Origin: UBA6059 sp965227155 | GTDB taxonomy: Bacteria > Bacteroidota > Bacteroidia > Cytophagales > Cyclobacteriaceae | Length of the DNA stretch: 64,000 nt | NCBI GenBank assembly: GCA_965227155.1 | Contig: OZ245731.1 | Span: forward strand, 992,001-1,056,000 | Direction of reading: 5' to 3' | Shown here: positions 34,894 through 44,829 of the stretch, piece by piece | How positions within the stretch are numbered: the stretch's first letter is position 1 | How the letters are laid out: each line of letters starts with the position of its first letter | Notes under the pieces: model-generated | Seen by the model: only the letters and a program-made list of their open reading frames with translations | What the model was told of the DNA's origin: nothing | Databases searched by the model: none | Made by a program: the position numbers and the translations under genes

Positions 34894-36405
34894 TTAATTT
34901 TGGTAGATACTTAAAAAACTACCAGACAGGTGGTTAATAATATCACTGGCAGTTAATGCCTCATATCCCAGCTCATCCCTCGCTAAATCTCCAGCTTTAC
35001 CATGAAGAAATACACCTAATTGAAGTGCTACTTCCGGTGTATAGCCCTGAGCCACCAAGGCAGCAATCACACCTGTAAGCACATCACCACTGCCACCGGT
35101 TGCCATACCCGGATTACCGTTGATATTGAATACAAAATCACCATTGGTAGTTGCCATCATAGAGTTCCCACCCTTGACTAATAGATTCAATTTATATGCA
35201 GCGGAAAATTCCTTCATCTTCTCTATTCTTTCGTAACTATCACCGGCTGGTTCCGATATGCGTCCAAACTCTTTCGGGTGTGGTGTCAGTATCGAACCCT
35301 TCGGAATATGCTTAAGCAAATCCTGTTCCAAACCCAACAAATTGATACCATCAGCATCTATCACCATTGGATTTTTTGTTTGATTTAATAATGCTGCCAG
35401 CATGGATAGGGTTGCCTCGTGGGTACCAATTCCAGGCCCAATGGCTACAGTGGTATATTTTGAGACATCTATGGCTGACTTTAGATAATCCTCCTCAGAA
35501 TCCGTAATAACCATTGCTTCTGGCACCGCAGTTTGTAAAATGCTGTAGGCACATGCCGGTGCATATATGGTGAGCAAGCCTACACCCGATTTGAGGCATG
35601 CTCTCGCAGCTAGAATGGCAGCGCCCACTTTACCCTTGCTACCTGCAATCAACAATACATGTCCGTAGTTTCCCTTATGTGCATGTCTGCTTCTGATTTT
35701 CCAGACTGCTTTAGCATCATCTGAATCCCAAATAAGGTAAGGCGCTTTCTCCTTGTGAAGGAAATCCTGATGCAAGCCAATATCCACAACATGCCATTGG
35801 CCGACATAGGATTCATGCTCAGGCAATAAAAAAGCCAGCTTGGGAAATTGAAAGGATATCGTATGATGCGCTTTAAATATGCTGCTGACTTTGCTGGGCT
35901 GATTTGCAAATAACCCAGATGAAATATCAATGGCTACTCTTTTGACCTGCTGCCTGTTGATCCAATTGATGAAGCTTCCATAAATGCCTTCTACAGGCCT
36001 TGATAGGCCACTACCAAAAATGCCATCAATCCAGACATCCGCTGCAGGCAGGTTTTCCCAATCCATTTCGCGGGTAATGAGATCAATACTAACCTTTCCC
36101 TGATCGATCAGTAGCTTATGGTTAATGGTAAAATCCTCGCTCCCTTTCTCAGGATTCCCAATAATGGCGACATGAACTTTACAGCCCTGATCAGCCAGAA
36201 TCCTTGCTATGGCTAGCCCATCCCCACCATTATTGCCTGTGCCACAGGCAATAGCGATTCGTTCAATTGTAGGATAAAGCTGGTTGAACTGCTCTACAAA
36301 GGCCTTGCTAGCACGCTCCATCAAGTCAATCGAAGCTATAGGCTCATGCCTGATGGTATATTGGTCAGCCTCCCTGATCTGGTCTGCTGTAAAAATTTTG
36401 ATCAC
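34894..36405 (-). CDS. nnr: Bifunctional NAD(P)HX epimerase / ADP-dependent dehydratase
   Basis: A 503-residue repair enzyme for hydrated NADH and NADPH. The N-terminal YjeF_N domain (about 1-215) has the IACGTGNNGGDGLAIARIL loop and VDIGL end and epimerises R- and S-NAD(P)HX. The C-terminal carbohydrate-kinase-like domain (about 225-500) has GHVLLIAGSKGKVGAAILAARA, IGPGIG, DADGINLL, LTPHPKEFGR and NPGMATGGSGDVLTG, where ADP drives dehydration. Fusion of both activities is normal in bacteria. It precedes no obvious operon partner. The leuB end lies 60 bp upstream on the same strand. Confidence 0.94.
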   Translation of the reverse strand: MIKIFTADQIREADQYTIRHEPIASIDLMERASKAFVEQFNQLYPTIERIAIACGTGNNGGDGLAIARILADQGCKVHVAIIGNPEKGSEDFTINHKLLIDQGKVSIDLITREMDWENLPAADVWIDGIFGSGLSRPVEGIYGSFINWINRQQVKRVAIDISSGLFANQPSKVSSIFKAHHTISFQFPKLAFLLPEHESYVGQWHVVDIGLHQDFLHKEKAPYLIWDSDDAKAVWKIRSRHAHKGNYGHVLLIAGSKGKVGAAILAARACLKSGVGLLTIYAPACAYSILQTAVPEAMVITDSEEDYLKSAIDVSKYTTVAIGPGIGTHEATLSMLAALLNQTKNPMVIDADGINLLGLEQDLLKHIPKGSILTPHPKEFGRISEPAGDSYERIEKMKEFSAAYKLNLLVKGGNSMMATTNGDFVFNINGNPGMATGGSGDVLTGVIAALVAQGYTPEVALQLGVFLHGKAGDLARDELGYEALTASDIINHLSGSFLSIYQN

Positions 36406-36464
36406 GCTTTTCTTATAAAGGTACTGAGACCCAGCAGAGTGATCAAGCTTAGCGCAGGTACATT

Positions 36465-37553
36465 TTAGGATTGCATCACAGCGAGCGCTTTTTTCACCTC
36501 TGCGGCTACAAAATCGCCTACCTCACTGGTTGATTTGGGTGAATTCTGATTTATGTCTTCAGTGATGTAGCCTTCATTCAAAGCCTTAGTGACAGCATCT
36601 CTTATGACCTGTGCTTCCTTCACCAAATTAAAGCTCATATCCAACATACTGGCAGCTGATAAGATCATCCCCATAGGATTAGCAATGCCTTTGCCTGCCG
36701 CCTGTGGATAAGAACCATGGATGGGCTCGTATAATGCTCTTTTTGCCCCTACAGAGGCGGATGGTTGCATGCCTAAGGAGCCGGTAATCACTGATGCCTC
36801 ATCTGTAAGGATATCTCCAAACATGTTTTCAGTGAGTACAACATCAAAGCTGGCAGGGTTGGTAATCATTTTCATGGCAGCATTATCTACAAACAGATAG
36901 TCTACTATCACATCAGGATACTCCTTTTCTGCCATTTCCTTGACAACCTCTCGCCACAGTCGTGATGTTGCCAGTACATTGGCTTTGTCAACCAGGGTAA
37001 GTTGATTTTTTCGTTTCCTCGCCTCCTGAAAGGCAAGGTGTGCTACCCTTGCAATCTCATCTTTGCTGTAAACACTACTGTCAAAAGCTGTAAAGCCATT
37101 TTCAGTTCGCCCGCGCGGTTCCCCGAAATAAATTCCCCCTGTAAGCTCTCTAAACACAATAAAATCTACCCCCTTTACCAAATGGCTTTTCAACGGTGAA
37201 GCATCAGCAAGAGCATCATAGGTGGTAACCGGCCTGATATTGGCAAAAAGCCCAAGCGTCTTGCGCATAGCCAGCAATCCTTGCTCGGGTCGTACTTTGG
37301 CTGATGGATCATTGTCATATTTTGGATGGCCGATAGCACCAAAAAGGATTGCATCAGAAGCCTCACAGGCAGCCTGAGTCTCTGGTGGAAATGGATTGCC
37401 TGTTCCATCTATGGCGGCAGCACCAATCAAGCACTCTTCAATAGTATAATCGAATATGCCTGCCAATTTTAAGGCTTCCAAAACCTTAAGCGCCTCCTGC
37501 ATCACTTCCGGGCCAATACCATCACCGGCCAATACTGCAATCTTTTTCTTCAT
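36465..37553 (-). CDS. leuB: 3-isopropylmalate dehydrogenase
   Basis: A 362-residue enzyme that oxidises and decarboxylates 3-isopropylmalate to 2-ketoisocaproate with NAD+. IAVLAGDGIGPEVM (4-17), FGAIGHPKYD, RELTGGIYFG (about 137-146), VDNAAMKMITNP and MFGDILTDEASVITGSLGMQPSAS with HGSYPQAAGKGIANP are the standard binding and catalytic segments. Length is typical. It is the last gene of the leuA-leuC-leuD-leuB run, 25 bp after leuD. Confidence 0.97.
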   Translation of the reverse strand: MKKKIAVLAGDGIGPEVMQEALKVLEALKLAGIFDYTIEECLIGAAAIDGTGNPFPPETQAACEASDAILFGAIGHPKYDNDPSAKVRPEQGLLAMRKTLGLFANIRPVTTYDALADASPLKSHLVKGVDFIVFRELTGGIYFGEPRGRTENGFTAFDSSVYSKDEIARVAHLAFQEARKRKNQLTLVDKANVLATSRLWREVVKEMAEKEYPDVIVDYLFVDNAAMKMITNPASFDVVLTENMFGDILTDEASVITGSLGMQPSASVGAKRALYEPIHGSYPQAAGKGIANPMGMILSAASMLDMSFNLVKEAQVIRDAVTKALNEGYITEDINQNSPKSTSEVGDFVAAEVKKALAVMQS

Positions 37554-37578
37554 AGGGTTAAGTATTTTTCGAGCCTAT

Positions 37579-38181
37579 TTATCTGGCCCAGGATTTTTGA
37601 TTTTCTTTTTCGTAAGTCAGGATTTTATCCTTCCTGCTTAATATGTAATCGATATTGTCATAACCATTGATGAGGCAGGTTTTGTGATAAGGGCTAATCT
37701 CAAATTCTTCCCCTGCTTTAAGCCTGGCAAAAGAAAAAAGCTGCTTTTCCAGATCCACTTCAAATTGGGTATCCGGCTTTCTTTCCAACTCCCAAAAGAT
37801 GGCTTTGAGAAAGTCCTCACTGATTTGAACCGGCAAAAGCCCATTGTTAAGAGCATTATTCTTAAATATATCGGCAAAAAAGCTACTTACCACCACTTTG
37901 AAGCCAGCGTCATATATTGCCCAGGCGGCATGCTCCCTGCTGGAACCGCATCCAAAGTTTCTACCTGCGATCAGGATTTCTCCTTTTACTTCTGGGTCAT
38001 TTAAAATAAAATCTGCTTTGGGCTTACCTTCATCATCATATCGCCAATCCCGAAAAAGGTTTTCTCCAAAGCCTTCTCTACTGGTAGCTTTCAAAAACCG
38101 GGCAGGAATGATCTGATCAGTATCAATATTTTCGATTGGCAATGGCACTGCCGGAGAAACAATTGTTGTGAATTTTTCCAT
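37579..38181 (-). CDS. leuD: 3-isopropylmalate dehydratase small subunit
   Basis: A 200-residue swivelling subunit that joins LeuC to form isopropylmalate isomerase. It shows PLPIENIDTDQIIPARFLK (14-32), FILNDPE, the GRNFGCGSSREHAAWAI loop (about 73-89) and NNALNNGLLPV. It starts one base after the leuC stop. The C-terminal tail after residue 185 is variable in the family. Confidence 0.97.
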   Translation of the reverse strand: MEKFTTIVSPAVPLPIENIDTDQIIPARFLKATSREGFGENLFRDWRYDDEGKPKADFILNDPEVKGEILIAGRNFGCGSSREHAAWAIYDAGFKVVVSSFFADIFKNNALNNGLLPVQISEDFLKAIFWELERKPDTQFEVDLEKQLFSFARLKAGEEFEISPYHKTCLINGYDNIDYILSRKDKILTYEKENQKSWAR

Positions 38182-38182
38182 G

Positions 38183-39577
38183 TTAAATTAAATCTCTCGC
38201 ATCACTGATATAGCCGTTGATAGCAGAGGCTGCTGCTGTAATTGGACTGGCTAAAAAAGTACGTGCACCCGGACCCTGCCGACCTTCAAAATTACGGTTG
38301 GAGGTCGATACACAATACTCACCTCTTGGCACTTTATCTTCATTCATACCCAAACAGGCAGAACAACCCGGCTGTCGCAATTCAAAACCCGCCGCTTCCA
38401 GGATTTTGTCCAATCCCTCCTCTTTGACGGCTTTCTCAACTTGCTTAGACCCTGGAATAATCCATGCATTAACATGATCTGCCTTTTTCTTGCCCTTCAC
38501 AAAATCAGCCACAATTCTTAAATCTTCGATTCTAGAGTTGGTACAGCTTCCAATAAACACGTAATTAATGGCTTTGCCTTTTAAGACTTCCCCTGGCTGC
38601 AGGGCCATATATTCCAGTGACTTGTTGAATGATGCAGGTGAGCCTTCTGTAGGCTTATTTGGTATGGCCTGTGATAACTTAACCCCCATCCCCGGATTTG
38701 TACCATAGGTGATCATAGGTTCTATATCGGCAGCATCAAATTTCAGCACCTCATCATATTCTGCATCCTGATCAGACTTCAGGCTTTCCCAATAGGCTAC
38801 AGCCTCCTCAAAATCTTTACCTTTCGGTGCATTGTCCCTTCCCTTGATGTAGTCATAGGTAGTTTGATCGGGGGCTATGATACCACCTCGCGCACCCATT
38901 TCTATACTCATGTTACAGATGGTCATTCGAGCCTCCATACTAAGGCTCTCAATCGCTGATCCTGCATATTCCACAAAATAACCAGTGCCACCTGAGGCTG
39001 ATATTTTTGATATAATGTAAAGGATGATGTCCTTTGCATAAACTCCGGATGACAATTCGCCATTTACCTCAATACGCATCGCCTTTGGCTTCTTTTGCAG
39101 AATGCATTGGGTAGCCAGCACCATTTCCACCTCGCTGGTTCCTATGCCGAATGCTATAGCGCCAAAAGCACCATGTGTAGAAGTGTGGCTATCGCCACAA
39201 ACAATGGTCATGCCGGGTTGGGTAACGCCAAGTTCAGGCCCTATCACATGGACAATACCCTGGTAAGGGTGACCTAAACCATATAGTTCCACGCCAAATT
39301 TGGAACAGTTTTCAGTAAGCTTTTCTACCTGATGGCGCGATAATGCCTCCTGAATGGGTAAATGTTGATCTTTTGTCGGTACGTTGTGATCAGCCGTGGC
39401 AAGCGTGCGGTTGGTCCTGAAAACCTCCAGGCCACGCCGCTCCAAACCCGCAAAAGCCTGCGGACTGGTTACTTCATGAATAAAATGCTGATCAATGTAA
39501 AGAATGTCTGGTCCATCGGGAATGCTGTCTACCACATGTGCATCCCAAACCTTGTCAAACAATGTATTACGACTCAA
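38183..39577 (-). CDS. leuC: 3-isopropylmalate dehydratase large subunit
   Basis: A 464-residue aconitase-superfamily subunit that carries the [4Fe-4S] cluster and isomerises 2- to 3-isopropylmalate. The three cluster cysteines are visible in FIGSCTNSR (about residue 345) and in GCSACLGMNEDK (about 405-416). Other markers are VCGDSHTSTHGAFGAIAFGIGTSEVE and the FEGRQGPGARTFLASP end. It overlaps the end of leuA by 11 bp. Confidence 0.97.
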   Translation of the reverse strand: MSRNTLFDKVWDAHVVDSIPDGPDILYIDQHFIHEVTSPQAFAGLERRGLEVFRTNRTLATADHNVPTKDQHLPIQEALSRHQVEKLTENCSKFGVELYGLGHPYQGIVHVIGPELGVTQPGMTIVCGDSHTSTHGAFGAIAFGIGTSEVEMVLATQCILQKKPKAMRIEVNGELSSGVYAKDIILYIISKISASGGTGYFVEYAGSAIESLSMEARMTICNMSIEMGARGGIIAPDQTTYDYIKGRDNAPKGKDFEEAVAYWESLKSDQDAEYDEVLKFDAADIEPMITYGTNPGMGVKLSQAIPNKPTEGSPASFNKSLEYMALQPGEVLKGKAINYVFIGSCTNSRIEDLRIVADFVKGKKKADHVNAWIIPGSKQVEKAVKEEGLDKILEAAGFELRQPGCSACLGMNEDKVPRGEYCVSTSNRNFEGRQGPGARTFLASPITAAASAINGYISDARDLI

Positions 39578-40757
39578 TGCTTTCCTCTTTTTTGTGCAGT
39601 TTCAATATTTCCTCAATATTAACCAATTCTAAAAGATCTTCATCGTGTACTTCTTTTCGCTCATCGGCCATTTCAAGAAAATGCATGTATACAATTTCCA
39701 CCTCGTTTTTGGGAAATCGATAGCCTAATTGATCCAACCGGTGACAAAGGGCTGCTCTGCCACTACGTGCTGTTAAGATGATAGAGGACTGATCCACGCC
39801 TACATCTTCAGGATTGATGATTTCGTAGTTTTCTTTATGTTTCAGGAAGCCATCCTGATGGATGCCTGAAGAATGTGCAAAGGCGTTTCGGCCTACTATC
39901 GCTTTATTGGCCTGTACAGGCATATTCATCATTTTAGAAACCATGCGGCTCATGCCATAAATCTCTTTGGGATTGATGTCTGTATACAGGTTTAGATGAT
40001 GGTGGCATTCAATAGCCATCACTACCTCTTCCAAAGAAGTATTGCCGGCTCGCTCACCAATACCATTGATGGTAACCTCCACCTGCCGGGCCCCATTTTG
40101 CACACCTGCCAGCGTATTTGCTGTAGCCATACCCAGGTCATTATGACAATGCACAGAAATGATAGCCTTGTCGATGTTTGGAACATTATCGAAAAGGAAT
40201 TTGATTTTATTTCCGAACATATCCGGGAGATTGTAGCCGGTAGTGTCCGGTATATTGACCACAGTGGCACCGGCTTTGATCACCTCCTCCACCATTTTGG
40301 CAAGAAATTCAATGTCAGCCCTCCCTGCATCTTCTGCATAAAACTCCACATCATCTACGAATCTACGTGCGTATTTTACTGCTGAAACTCCTTGCTCCAG
40401 TACCTTTTCTCTGGTAGATCTAAACTTATGCTGGATATGTACATCTGAAGCACCAATTCCTGTGTGTATCCTTGGCCTTTTGGCATCATGCAAAGCCTGG
40501 GCTGCACAATCGATATCTACCACCATGGCCCTGGTAAGACCACAGACTATTGGTTCTGTCACAGCACGGGAAATTTCAACTACCGAATTGAAATCTCCGG
40601 GGCTTGAAACCGGAAAGCCAGCCTCTATCACATCTACACCCAGCGCCTCCAGTCCTTTGGCAACTTCTATTTTTTCTTTTGTATTTAGCTGACAACCCGG
40701 GACTTGCTCACCATCTCTCAGGGTAGTATCAAAAATGTAAACCTTATCCTTACTCAT
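39567..40757 (-). CDS. leuA: 2-isopropylmalate synthase, short form
   Basis: A 396-residue TIM-barrel enzyme that condenses acetyl-CoA and 2-oxoisovalerate, the entry step of leucine synthesis. It shows FDTTLRDGEQVPGCQL (9-24), GFPVSSPGDF, ISVHCHNDLGMATANTLAGV, GIGERAGNTSLEEVVM and GIHQDGFLK. The protein ends soon after the communication region (LGYRFPKNEVEIVYMHF) and lacks the C-terminal LeuA dimer domain (about 120 residues) that binds leucine in long forms. Feedback control by leucine is therefore unlikely by the classic route. It is first in the operon, and 186 bp separate it from a divergent gene. Confidence 0.93.
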   Translation of the reverse strand: MSKDKVYIFDTTLRDGEQVPGCQLNTKEKIEVAKGLEALGVDVIEAGFPVSSPGDFNSVVEISRAVTEPIVCGLTRAMVVDIDCAAQALHDAKRPRIHTGIGASDVHIQHKFRSTREKVLEQGVSAVKYARRFVDDVEFYAEDAGRADIEFLAKMVEEVIKAGATVVNIPDTTGYNLPDMFGNKIKFLFDNVPNIDKAIISVHCHNDLGMATANTLAGVQNGARQVEVTINGIGERAGNTSLEEVVMAIECHHHLNLYTDINPKEIYGMSRMVSKMMNMPVQANKAIVGRNAFAHSSGIHQDGFLKHKENYEIINPEDVGVDQSSIILTARSGRAALCHRLDQLGYRFPKNEVEIVYMHFLEMADERKEVHDEDLLELVNIEEILKLHKKEESIES

Positions 40758-40943
40758 ATTGCTGATCTTTCATTTTCTAATTGATAATCCATGTTTTGGA
40801 TTTCTATGATCTATAAAAGTAGTTTAACTTGCTGATCGACTAAATTCAAAAAATACAATTTTTACGATATTCAATAGGATTTAATCAAACATAAATAACT
40901 GATTTTCAGGTGTCTAATAAATAACCTTATTTGATATTTTACA

Positions 40944-42482
40944 ATGTCCAAAGTCGATAATGATCCGCTATTTAGACTTATTAAAACATTGACAAAGGCA
41001 GAAAAGCGTCAATTCAAGCTGTACGCAACCCGGGCAAAAAATGATAAGGATCTGAAGTTTATTCAGCTGTTTGACATTTTGGATCAGAGTGCGCATTACG
41101 ATGAGCAGGTGATTTTGCAGAAAGCGCCTGCCTTAAAAGCCTCTCAGCTCAGTAATTTAAAGGCGCATCTTTATCGGCAAATTCTTAAGAGTCTTCGCTT
41201 ACTGGAGCTCAATCAAAATCCTGATATAGAAATACGGGAGAATATTGATTATGCAAGGGTATTGTACAATAAAGGTTTATATGTACAAAGCCTAAAAATC
41301 CTTGAAAAAGCCAAGCAAAAAACAATTGAACTTTATGAAGATGCGCTGCATCTGGAGATCGTGGATTTTGAAAAGCTGATCGAAAGCCAGTATATCACCC
41401 ATAGTATGGATAACCGGGCCGAGCTACTCAGTAAAGAAGCTACATCGCTTGCCGGAATTATCGATCGCACACAACAACTCTCCAACCTGGCCCTGTCGCT
41501 ATACAGCCTTTATCTGAAGGTGGGATGCGTGCGCAATGAGAATGATTTTCAAATGGTCAGCCGGTATTATTTTCGTAACCTTCCGCAATTAGACCTTTCT
41601 GAGCTTACTTTTTACGAAAGGTTATACCTGTATCAATCGCAGGTGTGGTATTATTATATTATTCAGGATTTTGTGAAGTGCTACAGATATGCGCAAGCAT
41701 GGGTTGATCTATTTCATCAGCATCCTCATATGCGCGAAATAAAGCCCGACCTCTATGTGAAAGGCCTACATAATTTGCTCGCTGCACTTTTTTACATTCA
41801 GCATTATACCAAATTTGTAGTAGTGCTGGATGAACTTGAGGCGCTGGAAGGCACGCATAAAAATGACAATATCAATCTGTTGGTTTTTGTATATTCCTAC
41901 AATAACAGGATCAACAGGCATTTTATGGAGGGGCGATTTGAAGAGGGGCTGGCCTTAGTGCCCACCCTTACCAAAAAAATGACCCAGCTGCAGGATAAAT
42001 TTGATCAACATCGGCTCCTGCTTTTTTATTACAAAATAGCTTGTTTGTATTTTGGAAGTGGAGATTTCAAAACAACGGTACATTATCTCAACATTATCAT
42101 TAACTCCAAAGAGCAGGGTATACGTGAGGATATTCACTGCTTTGCCAGGATATTAAACCTAATCGCACATTATGAACTGGGCAATAATGATTTGCTGGAG
42201 TATCAGATTAAATCTACCTATCGATTTTTAGTGAAGATGGATAGTCTACAAAAAGTCCAGATTGAGATCATCAAATGGCTTAGAAATACGCCAAAAATGA
42301 CTGAAAATGAGGTGAGAGAGGCCTTCATTAACCTCAAACAAAAACTGGAGGACATTGCCAGAGAACCGTTCGAACTCAGGCCCTTTCTGTACCTAGATAT
42401 TATTTCATGGTTAGAAAGCAAAATTGAACACTTGCCTGTGCAGGAGGTGATCAGAAGGAAGTTTTTAGCTAAACATGAGTAA
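40944..42482 (+). CDS. Conserved Bacteroidota helical-repeat protein of unknown function
   Basis: A 512-residue cytoplasmic protein with no signal peptide or membrane segment. The start DPLFRLIKTLTKAEKRQFKLYA and SNLKAHLYRQILKSLRLLE look like a conserved N-terminal domain that I have seen only in Bacteroidota. The rest is alpha-helical and TPR-like (for example NKGLYVQSLKILEKAKQKTIELY and CLYFGSGDFKTTVHYLNIII). It is divergent from leuA and converges on nuoD with 11 bp between. No function can be assigned. A scaffold role is only a guess from the fold. Confidence 0.75.
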   Translation: MSKVDNDPLFRLIKTLTKAEKRQFKLYATRAKNDKDLKFIQLFDILDQSAHYDEQVILQKAPALKASQLSNLKAHLYRQILKSLRLLELNQNPDIEIRENIDYARVLYNKGLYVQSLKILEKAKQKTIELYEDALHLEIVDFEKLIESQYITHSMDNRAELLSKEATSLAGIIDRTQQLSNLALSLYSLYLKVGCVRNENDFQMVSRYYFRNLPQLDLSELTFYERLYLYQSQVWYYYIIQDFVKCYRYAQAWVDLFHQHPHMREIKPDLYVKGLHNLLAALFYIQHYTKFVVVLDELEALEGTHKNDNINLLVFVYSYNNRINRHFMEGRFEEGLALVPTLTKKMTQLQDKFDQHRLLLFYYKIACLYFGSGDFKTTVHYLNIIINSKEQGIREDIHCFARILNLIAHYELGNNDLLEYQIKSTYRFLVKMDSLQKVQIEIIKWLRNTPKMTENEVREAFINLKQKLEDIAREPFELRPFLYLDIISWLESKIEHLPVQEVIRRKFLAKHE

Positions 42483-42493
42483 TTGAATAATGG

Positions 42494-43708
42494 TTAGCGA
42501 TCAACCTCACCCAAAATAAAATCTATGGAACCAACTATAGCGATCAAATCCCCAAGAAGGTGTCCCTTACTTATTTCAGGTAGTACCGAGAGGTTTACAA
42601 AGCAGCATGATCTTGCTTTACACCGAAATGGAATATCCGATTTTCCATCAGCCCTGAAATAAAAGCCAAGCTCCCCTCTTGGATTTTCTGCTCTAATGTA
42701 AAAATCCTGTGCTTTTGGCCTTATTTTCTTTGGAACAACTGCCCTCGGATCGAAAGACCTATCTCTTTTGTATTCTCCTTTCAGGATAGCAAGGCATTGC
42801 TCAATGATTTTGACCGATTCGTAGCATTCCTGCATGCGCACCCAGCTTCTATCCCAGCAATCACCGGTTGTTCCCATAGCGCCGCTGCCTACCGGAATAT
42901 CGAATTCCAACTCCGGATAAACAGAATAACCGTCTACCCTACGAAGGTCAAACTTCAAACCGGAAGCTCTGAGCATTGGTCCAGTGATACCATAGTTAAT
43001 GGCCAGTTCAAGTGGCAATACACCAATATCTGCTGTGCGTTCTACAAAGATCTTATTTTCAATCAGCAGGTCATTAGACTCATCAAGCTTGGGCTTCAGG
43101 TAATTAATAAACTCTGTACATCGCTCCTCAAACCCAACTGGCAAATCATAGAATAAACCTCCTACCCAAATGTAATTGTAGAGCATTCGTGCTCCGCATA
43201 CCCACTCCAGCAGGCGCTGGATATGCTCACGATCGCGCATCATCCATAAGAAAGGGGTAAAGGCACCAATATCCATCCCATAAGTACCCAGCGCCACAAA
43301 ATGCGAGGCGATCCTATTGAGCTCCGCTACCAGCACACGTATGTATTCGACTCTTTTGGGAATATCATTTTCTATGCCAAGCATCCGCTCAACTCCCATA
43401 GCATAGGCATGCTCTGAGTTCATCGCCGCCACGTAATCCATGCGATCAACATAGGGGATGATCTGGTTGTAGGGTAATGCCTCAGCATGCTTTTCGAAGC
43501 AGCGGTGCAAATAACCAAGGTGAGGCACCACATCCACGACCACCTCTCCATTAGTGATAACCTCCAACCGTAAAACGCCATGTGTAGCAGGGTGCTGTGG
43601 TCCCAGGTTAATCAGCATTTCTTCACTCTTCAGATCCTCAGGTTTGTATTTTGTGGGTTCTGAGAGCTGTAGGTTATCGGGGCTGTATTTGTACTGGATA
43701 GAATTCAA
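42494..43708 (-). CDS. nuoD: NADH-quinone oxidoreductase subunit D
   Basis: A 404-residue 49-kDa subunit of respiratory complex I that lines the quinone site. INLGPQHPATHGVLRLEV (33-50), HLGYLHRCFEKHAE, YVDRMDYVAAMNSEHAYA, GVGSGAMGTTG-like PVGSGAMGTTGDCWDRS and the C-terminal SCCFVNLSVLPEI with GSIDFILGEVDR are all present. The first available start is TTG at 43708, with an in-frame TAA 11 codons upstream. The first ATG is at 43618 and would trim the usual N-terminal extension. It lies 113 bp behind nuoC, a gap unlike the tight spacing of nuoA-B-C. No nuoE or later subunit follows. Confidence 0.95.
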   Translation of the reverse strand: MNSIQYKYSPDNLQLSEPTKYKPEDLKSEEMLINLGPQHPATHGVLRLEVITNGEVVVDVVPHLGYLHRCFEKHAEALPYNQIIPYVDRMDYVAAMNSEHAYAMGVERMLGIENDIPKRVEYIRVLVAELNRIASHFVALGTYGMDIGAFTPFLWMMRDREHIQRLLEWVCGARMLYNYIWVGGLFYDLPVGFEERCTEFINYLKPKLDESNDLLIENKIFVERTADIGVLPLELAINYGITGPMLRASGLKFDLRRVDGYSVYPELEFDIPVGSGAMGTTGDCWDRSWVRMQECYESVKIIEQCLAILKGEYKRDRSFDPRAVVPKKIRPKAQDFYIRAENPRGELGFYFRADGKSDIPFRCKARSCCFVNLSVLPEISKGHLLGDLIAIVGSIDFILGEVDR

Positions 43709-43821
43709 AATTGAAAAGTGGCTTCTATTGAATGGGTGTTAGCTTTTTGATCACTAATACTAAAAGCTTTTATAAGATGGCTAGTCATACTTTAAAATCT
43801 CCATTGTCAAATTTCAATTTA
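43709..43821. other. Gap between nuoC and nuoD
   Basis: 113 bp, AT-rich, with stop codons in the nuoD frame. I see no reading frame, promoter or hairpin that explains it. Ribosomes finishing nuoC cannot couple directly to nuoD across this distance. Confidence 0.5.
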
Positions 43822-44304
43822 TTATTCATAATCCACCTTCACACCATGATAATACTCCTGCGTACTGTAATCTTTTCGGAGTGGGTGGCCTTCCCAATCG
43901 TTTGGCAAAAGAATGCGCCTTAAATCGGGGTGATTGTTGAAGTGGATACCCAGCAGGTCAAAAGCTTCCCGCTCGTGCCAAATAGCTGTTTGCCAGATAT
44001 GTGCTACCGATTCGATGGTCGGGTTGGCCCTATCTAAAACCACCTTAATGGTCAGCGACCGGTCGTAGGGAATTGAATATAAATGGTAAACCACTTCCAT
44101 AGTACCCTGCTCAGGCCCGTTATCAATACCTGTAAGGCATGAAAGCATGTCAAAATAGAGTTCTTCATGCTCATTCAGAAGCGTCATACATTGGATGAGA
44201 TGCTCGCTTTTGATTTCAAAGCCCTGAGGGGTGTTGTTTTCCAGCTCCGCTCCTTCAAACGATTGAATATTTTCTTGTAATATCTGTCTGACCTTTTCTA
44301 TCAT
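43822..44304 (-). CDS. nuoC: NADH-quinone oxidoreductase subunit C
   Basis: A 160-residue 30-kDa subunit. The family segment WHEREAFDLLGIHFNNHPDLRRILLPNDWEGHPLRKDY (about 108-145) is intact. It overlaps nuoB by 4 bp. NuoC is separate from NuoD here, unlike the NuoCD fusion of enterobacteria and Bacteroides. Confidence 0.96.
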   Translation of the reverse strand: MIEKVRQILQENIQSFEGAELENNTPQGFEIKSEHLIQCMTLLNEHEELYFDMLSCLTGIDNGPEQGTMEVVYHLYSIPYDRSLTIKVVLDRANPTIESVAHIWQTAIWHEREAFDLLGIHFNNHPDLRRILLPNDWEGHPLRKDYSTQEYYHGVKVDYE

Positions 44305-44825
44305 GCTGGGGATTGCTTAGCCAATAACCGCTCTGCCGCAAGAGGCTTCATACGGCTTTCTTTTCTTATTTTTTCCTGCAGCTTGAGGATGCCACCTATC
44401 AATGCCTCAGGTCTGGGAGGACATCCGGGCACATATACATCTACAGGAATGATCTTATCAACACCTTTCACTACATGGTAACCATGCTCCCAGTAGGGCC
44501 CTCCGCAGTTGGAGCAACTTCCCATAGATATGACATATCGAGGCTCGGCCATTTGCTCATAAAGGCGCCGCACCCGATCGCCCATCTTAAAAGTGACCGT
44601 ACCTGCTACTATCATTACATCGCTAAGCCTGGGCGATGGCCGTGGAATCACGCCAAATCTATCCAGGTCATAACCCGACACATTAGCACCCATCATCTCG
44701 ATAGCACAACAAGCAAGGCCAAAGCTCATAGGCCACATGCTCGATAATCGAGCCCAGTTGAGCAAGTCATCAAGCCTTGTGACGATAAATCCGCCCTGTC
44801 CAAATTGCTGATCAAGATATCCCAT
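44301..44825 (-). CDS. nuoB: NADH-quinone oxidoreductase subunit B
   Basis: A 174-residue subunit that carries iron-sulfur cluster N2 next to quinone. The four ligands are Cys39, Cys40 (GLACCAIEMM), Cys104 (GSCSNCGGPYW) and Cys135 (YVPGCPPRPEA). It lies 4 bp behind nuoA and overlaps nuoC by 4 bp. Confidence 0.97.
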   Translation of the reverse strand: MGYLDQQFGQGGFIVTRLDDLLNWARLSSMWPMSFGLACCAIEMMGANVSGYDLDRFGVIPRPSPRLSDVMIVAGTVTFKMGDRVRRLYEQMAEPRYVISMGSCSNCGGPYWEHGYHVVKGVDKIIPVDVYVPGCPPRPEALIGGILKLQEKIRKESRMKPLAAERLLAKQSPA

Positions 44826-44829
44826 ATGG

